In this document: one piece after another, positions 44,939 through 45,717 of the stretch | Layout: every line of letters begins with the position of its first letter | How positions within the stretch are numbered: position 1 is the stretch's first letter | Origin: Phoronis australis | Taxonomy: Eukaryota; Phoronida; Phoronidae | Assembly: GCA_002633005.1 (NCBI GenBank) | Contig: NMRA01000079.1 | Coordinates: 742,077 to 787,793, forward strand | Reading direction: 5' to 3' | DNA: 45,717 bases | Notes under the pieces: generated by a model | The model's database searches: none | The model's input: only the letters and a program-made list of their open reading frames with translations | Told to the model about the DNA's origin: nothing | Position numbers and translations under genes: made by a program

Positions 44939-45019
44939 CTGCGTGAACTTCACCGGGGTAGGCCTTTTATCAGTTGTTTTCTGTACAAACACCAAAACTC
45001 TCCTTATGGAGGCTGCCAT
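44939..45019 (-). CDS. NUDT17: NUDT17-type Nudix hydrolase, exon 1 with start codon; gene overview
   Basis: 81 bp, 27 codons, start AAGATGGCAGCC, donor GTTGGT (44933-44938; GT is present but the context is unusual). It encodes MAASIRRVLVFVQ...PVKFTQ, against human MAEVRVQLLLSRRPESVSFAR, with the splice at the same place. The six exons join in phase to 296 aa (human 328, which has a longer tail). Human NUDT17 has no well-established substrate. The family hydrolyses nucleoside diphosphates linked to another moiety, using a metal bound by Nudix-box glutamates, and the full box G127...E133...RELKEETGL is intact here, so the enzyme should be active. The symbol is by resemblance to vertebrate NUDT17. 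Confidence 0.88.
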
Positions 45020-45143
45020 CTTAATTTAGACATAATTAGGTCAAAGTGGAGGCCGGGGTCACCGGCAAAACCTCGCGTTGGCAAAGATACTATATCGTTG
45101 GGTCGGCACAGGCCAACTTGTAATTGACCTATCGCAAGCCTCC

Positions 45144-45284
45144 CGTTCAGTAGCGCTAGGACCTAGCTTAAAAGCAAGACTTTGCGAGATTACGCGAGAT
45201 ATTGCCGTGTATTCCAAATGAGAGCACGTGACCTTGACTAGCTTTTGGCTAGGTCCTAGCGTAGGTCCTAGCGTCTACTGAACG
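45144..45284. mobile_element. short MITE with CGTTCAGTAGCGCTAGG ends
   Basis: Left end CGTTCAGTAGCGCTAGGACC; right end, inverted, CGTTCAGTAGACGCTAGGAC. About 140 bp and non-coding. The right arm has an extra copy of TAGGTCCTAGCG. It contains an E-box CACGTG. It lies 125 bp upstream of the NUDT17 start codon. Confidence 0.7.
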
Positions 45285-45313
45285 CACGCCAGGATTATAA
45301 CGGCCGGCTTAAT

Positions 45314-45380
45314 TGACCAATCAGAACGCAGCATTCTTGACACACCTTCGTCTGCGTTTCCAAGCCGCCATTTTACCCGA
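45314..45380. promoter_or_regulatory. candidate promoter: CCAAT box and YY1-type motif
   Basis: GACCAATCAGAACG (from about 45315) is a classic NF-Y CCAAT box. About 45 bases further on, GCCGCCATTT is a YY1-type AAATGGCGGC on the minus strand. Such pairs are common at housekeeping transcription starts. It could serve NUDT17, about 300 bp away on the minus strand, or an unseen gene running right. No open frame of note starts here. Confidence 0.45.
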
Positions 45381-45717
45381 CAAACCACACGCAGTCGAGT
45401 AAAACTTACTTTAGTCTATAGCTCAAGAAATTGTCCGTTAAGAATGGGGTAACGGTGTTGATATGACGTGTGTAGCCCCGACAGCCGTTATGCTGCTCCA
45501 GAATAATATCCCGTCATTTTTTGGCATGTCCTAAGCCGAAAAATGATGTTGAAAAGCGTATAAACTGGCATCAAACTGTACGGCCACAACTCCACAAGAG
45601 CAGCTGAACTTAGCGATGTTGCTTGATAACTCGAAGGCTACGATAAACACAATTATACTAGTTCCTAGATACGCACTTTTCAGCTTGGTGGCTATGGTGC
45701 AGGGCTATCTTAGATTT
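45381..45717. other. right edge, no gene recognised
   Basis: Sequence of mixed composition with several CpGs. A 23-codon plus-strand frame starts at an ATG near 45463 but ends at a stop with no donor in view. Nothing else can be supported. Confidence 0.4.

Noticed and set aside
45357-45377. Minus-strand start codon in ATGGCGGCTTGG as the NUDT17 start
   Set aside because: The frame ends after 16 codons and does not match the family. The ATG at 45019 gives the conserved N-terminus and correct splice phase.
1-45717. CRISPR array, operon, riboswitch, phage or plasmid features
   Set aside because: The window is intron-containing animal DNA. The tandem repeats lack the repeat-spacer pattern of CRISPR.

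Overview
The window is nuclear DNA from a multicellular animal. It is AT-rich, its genes are split by GT-AG introns of 1 to 20 kb, and it is dense in short inverted-repeat transposons and tRNA-derived SINEs. Nothing looks bacterial, viral or organellar. The three genes found (MAP1/futsch family, FEM1B, NUDT17) are animal genes. The repeat types and moderate intron sizes suggest an invertebrate, probably marine, but the species cannot be named from sequence alone. One run of Ns (19999-20616) is an assembly gap.

Layout. (1) 1-30216, minus strand: the 5' part of a MAP1-family microtubule-associated protein gene. Exon 1 is at 30090-30216, exon 2 at 9553-9651, exon 3 at 3149-3304, and a partial exon 4 (1-49) runs off the left edge. 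All three introns are phase 1. Intron 1 is about 20 kb and holds most of the repeats. (2) 30217-33970: the spacer between the divergent MAP1 and FEM1B genes. It is filled with inverted-repeat elements, one of them nested inside another. (3) 33971-35845, plus strand: an uninterrupted FEM1B coding sequence (624 aa), a substrate receptor of CUL2 E3 ubiquitin ligases. (4) 37366-45019, minus strand: a complete six-exon NUDT17-type Nudix hydrolase gene (296 aa), convergent with FEM1B. (5) 45020-45717: a small inverted-repeat element, then a CCAAT box and an ATGGCGGC motif that may mark a promoter.

The genes do not form a pathway. What links them is position. Human MAP1A and FEM1B are on chromosome 15, MAP1B and FEM1C on 5, and MAP1S and FEM1A on 19. 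The neighbouring MAP1 and FEM1 genes here look like the unduplicated ancestral linkage of that vertebrate paralogon; human NUDT17 is on chromosome 1.

Most short open frames in the window are chance frames in introns or repeats and are left out. Gene models were built by eye from splice sites, reading phase and remembered family sequences. No alignment was run.
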